Below, piece after piece: positions 29,418-31,646 of a stretch of 31,646 nt of DNA. Below the pieces are notes generated by a model. The model saw nothing but the letters and a program-made list of their open reading frames with translations, was not told where the DNA came from and made no database searches. Within the stretch, counting starts at the first letter, position 1. The number at the start of each line of letters is the position of its first letter. The stretch is from NCBI GenBank assembly GCA_002284615.2, contig MU069714.1:142047-173692 (forward strand), given 5' to 3'. Both the position numbers and the translations under genes were made by a program. The DNA comes from Dunaliella salina. Lineage: Eukaryota; Chlorophyta; Chlorophyceae; Chlamydomonadales; Dunaliellaceae.

Positions 29418-30375
29418 CTGTGGGTGGTGGGGCAGGCGTGGAGTAAGCATACAGTGCAGGTGGGAAACAAAGCAGTAGGGGCAGTGTTTGTGAGGGCAGC
29501 GTGGAAAGGAGGAAGCTGGGCAAGCATGCAATGCACCCATGCCTGCATTGGCTGTGTGTGCTCCCATTTGGGCGCTGCTTCTGTGCCCTCCAGGCATGCA
29601 TCTGCGGACAAGACTCATGCATGGACTGATGACTTCATTGGCCGCATGCTCCCATTTGGGCAATCTCCTGTGCTCTTCTGGCATGTATCTGTGGACAAAG
29701 TCCCACGTATGCATTGATGTCCACATAAGCTGTGTGCTTCCATTTGGAGCATGCTTTGGTGCGCATGGCATGCATCTGTGGACAAGCGTCATGTGTGCAT
29801 TCACCAATGCAGCAACGCTTCACACCAGTACAGGACCTGCGCGCAGCTGTGGGCTTATGTGCATGTGCAAATGGCAAGGCTGCTGGTGGCGCTCCTGCTT
29901 TCTGAACTGCCCTCTTGACTCATTGCTGCCCCATCTGAGGCTTTTGCAAGTCAGATGGAGATGGAGATTGGCATAATCCAGGACTCCTTTTCGTTTCAGC
30001 TCTCATCAGTCAGCACCCAGAGATCAATACATCGTGCTTAGAAAGGTGCAAGCCATAATATTACAGGGTTAAGCATCTAGAACTGTTTCATCCACACCCT
30101 AACGCAGCCCCATGTACAGGAATGGGGAGCCCCAGCCATCATTATTGGGCTCATTGATGAGACTCCTGCCCTCATCCCCAAAAACACAAGAGCATTGGTG
30201 GTTGACACAGTTATTTGGCATGCAGAGAAGGGCGCTGGCACACAAGGAGAGGCAGCCAGCCAAAAACACGCGAAGGGAACATGGCATTTCACTGTGTTCG
30301 AAGGTTGTTTTACACCTGCGCGCCTGCAGAGGCCCATCCACAAACAACAGCAGATGGCACGCACACTGCCCACAC
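29418..30375 (-). other. Probable intron with a tandem repeat
   Basis: The stretch lies between donor AAG|GTGTGG (30376) and acceptor CCACCCACAG (29417). Apart from an 88-bp tandem array (listed separately) I see nothing in it. Confidence 0.5.
29543..29822. repeat. Three tandem 88-bp units
   Basis: TGCTCCCATTTGGG occurs at 29559 and 29647 and as TGCTTCCATTTGGA at 29735. The CATGCATCTGTGGACAAG block follows each at the same distance. Units have diverged by about a fifth. Confidence 0.85.
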
Positions 30376-30937
30376 CTTGTGGTCCCTGTGCACCGGCTGG
30401 GAGTGGGCGCTTCTGAGCCCCTACCACTGCTCCTGCTGCCGCTGCTGTGGGGGGTGGCCTGCTGTAGGCAGGTGGCCCACCTGCTGTCGGGGGTGGCCTG
30501 CTGTATGTAGGCGCTGCGCCTGCCGGGGGTGGCCTGCTGTACGCTGGTGGGGCTGTACTGGGGGGCGGTCTGCTGTAAACTGGCGGGGCTGCGGCAGGGG
30601 GTGGCCTGCTGTACGCGGGCGGGGCAGCCGTGGGAGGTGGCCTGCTGTATGCAGGTGGTGCTGCGGTAGGTGGTGGCCTGCTGTATGTAGGTGGGGGTGC
30701 TGTGGGAGGCGGCCTGCTGTATGCAGGCGCTGCTGCTTGGGGGGGTGGCCGGCTGTACCCGGGAGGGGCTGCTGCGGATGGGGGTGGCCGTGCGTAGGTG
30801 GGGCCAGGGGCTTGTGTGGGAGGGCGGCTGTATGTAGGTGTGGCTGTTGTAGATGGGGGTCTGCTATAGGTGACTGCTGGTGCTGCTGGAGGGGGTGGGC
30901 GGCTGTAGCTGGGAGTGGCAGGTGCTGCGTCAGCCAC
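30376..30937 (-). CDS. RNA-binding protein exon: 13 YSRPPP repeats
   Basis: The exon is 562 bases (187 codons plus one base). The acceptor is AAATTGCGCACAG and the donor AAG|GTGTGG (phase 1). After VADAAPATPS, about 13 units of 12-13 residues begin YSRPP(P) (one YARPPP) followed by Ala/Pro/Thr-rich spacers. The exon ends AQKRPLPAGAQGPQ. Regularly spaced Tyr-Ser-Arg in a Pro-rich chain suggests a disordered, phosphorylatable region, by analogy with Tyr-rich low-complexity RNA-binding proteins. The start codon is not certain: an ATG lies 21 bases upstream (MRLNCAQ) but would read through a good acceptor. Its link to the downstream exons is inferred from strand, phase and composition. Confidence 0.6.
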
Positions 30938-31037
30938 CTGTGCGCAATTTAGGCGCATGGAGAGTCAAAAATATGCAGCATTTGGGTTGCTGTGCCAGAG
31001 TGTTTGTCTCCACCAGCACGATGCGCTCGTGCACCTG

Positions 31038-31208
31038 GGTGGCTGGAGGTGCAGCCCTGTCACGCCGCCCTGGAGCGCGCGCAGCCTAGCTGGGAACGGC
31101 GTTTGTTGCCAGGCAGTTTAGGAGAAGGAATACCTGTGTAGCATTGTTGGCGAGCCGTCTACCTTCCGGCAACTAGGGCGGCGTGACAGGGCTGCACCTC
31201 CAGCCACC
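31038..31208. repeat. Perfect 34-bp inverted repeat with a 103-bp loop
   Basis: Bases 31038-31071 and 31175-31208 are exact reverse complements over all 34 positions (GGTGGCTGGAGG... and ...CCTCCAGCCACC). Nearby repeats in this window are all diverged, so an exact match suggests a recent or constrained structure. From 31209 to the end nothing is recognised. Confidence 0.9.
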
Positions 31209-31646
31209 TCAGGGTAGATTTTGGCTCGAAGTCAATCGATATAGCATGATTTCTGATAGTTGCTGAGCCTTCGTGTACATTCCATGTGTCAGGCATCCCT
31301 GACTCAGGTGCTACTCGGCAACCATTTCAACATGCACTGCCCTCGATGTTGCCTCATCGACACTTAATTTTCCTGAGATCTCCTGGGAACCTCTGTCTTA
31401 GGCAAAATTGGGCTACCCATGTGGCTGCTTGGCATCACCCTCCTGCTCAAACTTTCAAGTTAAGAATTCAAGAAAAGGAACCTGCTTACCTAAGGACCTT
31501 GCCCAGGCAGTAAATTAAAAGTAAACCAGGAGGGAAGATTTCGTGTAACTTTTGGACGGCACGTGTCAATCCGTTTAAAAACTATATATTCAAAATCCTG
31601 AGCTCAGAGCTATCAATTGGTATATATGAAAGTCCAATTGAGAGGG

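Overview
The window looks like nuclear DNA of a green alga, most likely in the Volvocales/Chlamydomonadales range. The reasons are: a GC-rich, intron-containing gene with very long Gln, Ala, Gly and Pro runs; splice donors of the form GTG[CGT]; long CA/TG dinucleotide tracts; and non-LTR retrotransposon remains that carry both an apurinic-type endonuclease and a restriction-like endonuclease. That last combination is known from the Dualen/RandI lineage first described in Chlamydomonas. The species cannot be told from the sequence. A run of exactly 100 N (21308-21407) marks an assembly gap of unknown true length.

Left part (1-5000): repeat-rich non-coding DNA. It holds a CA microsatellite, a ~1.1 kb fold-back structure (311-1421), two of three copies of an interspersed non-coding repeat (2265-2610, 3815-4245; the third is at 21625-22085), and a decayed 3' fragment of the retrotransposon that carries its own 188-bp duplication.

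Middle part (about 5000-17800, all on +): a head-to-tail cluster of broken LINE copies. Copy 1 (5669-9101) has a PHD finger, an APE/EEP endonuclease and the start of a reverse transcriptase. Copy 2 (9102-12790) has an intact PHD open frame, a large internal deletion that removes the APE and RT cores, a post-RT region that resembles a degenerate N6-adenine methyltransferase fold, an RNase H, and an intact 303-residue frame with a CCHC zinc motif plus a PD...EIK nuclease core. Copy 3 (12791-15178) and copy 4 (16508-17775) are 5'-truncated. Comparing the copies gives the family order PHD - APE - RT - (MTase-like) - RNase H - CCHC - RLE - 3' hairpin - pyrimidine tail. No copy here could move by itself: the RT catalytic core is absent everywhere.

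Right part (18294-30937, all on -): one large spliced gene. Its frames join across phase-compatible introns into a roughly 1,300-1,400-residue nuclear RNA-binding protein: 13 Tyr-Ser-Arg-Pro repeats, a charged Pro/Gly-rich exon, a 644-codon exon with Gln-rich, helical and RS-rich sections, and a C-terminal RRM built from three exons. Its RRM is divided by a 4.7-kb intron containing repeats and the assembly gap. A long CA tract (in the transcript) sits just before one of two possible last exons. The gene's 5' end was not found; it may lie beyond 30937 or outside the window.
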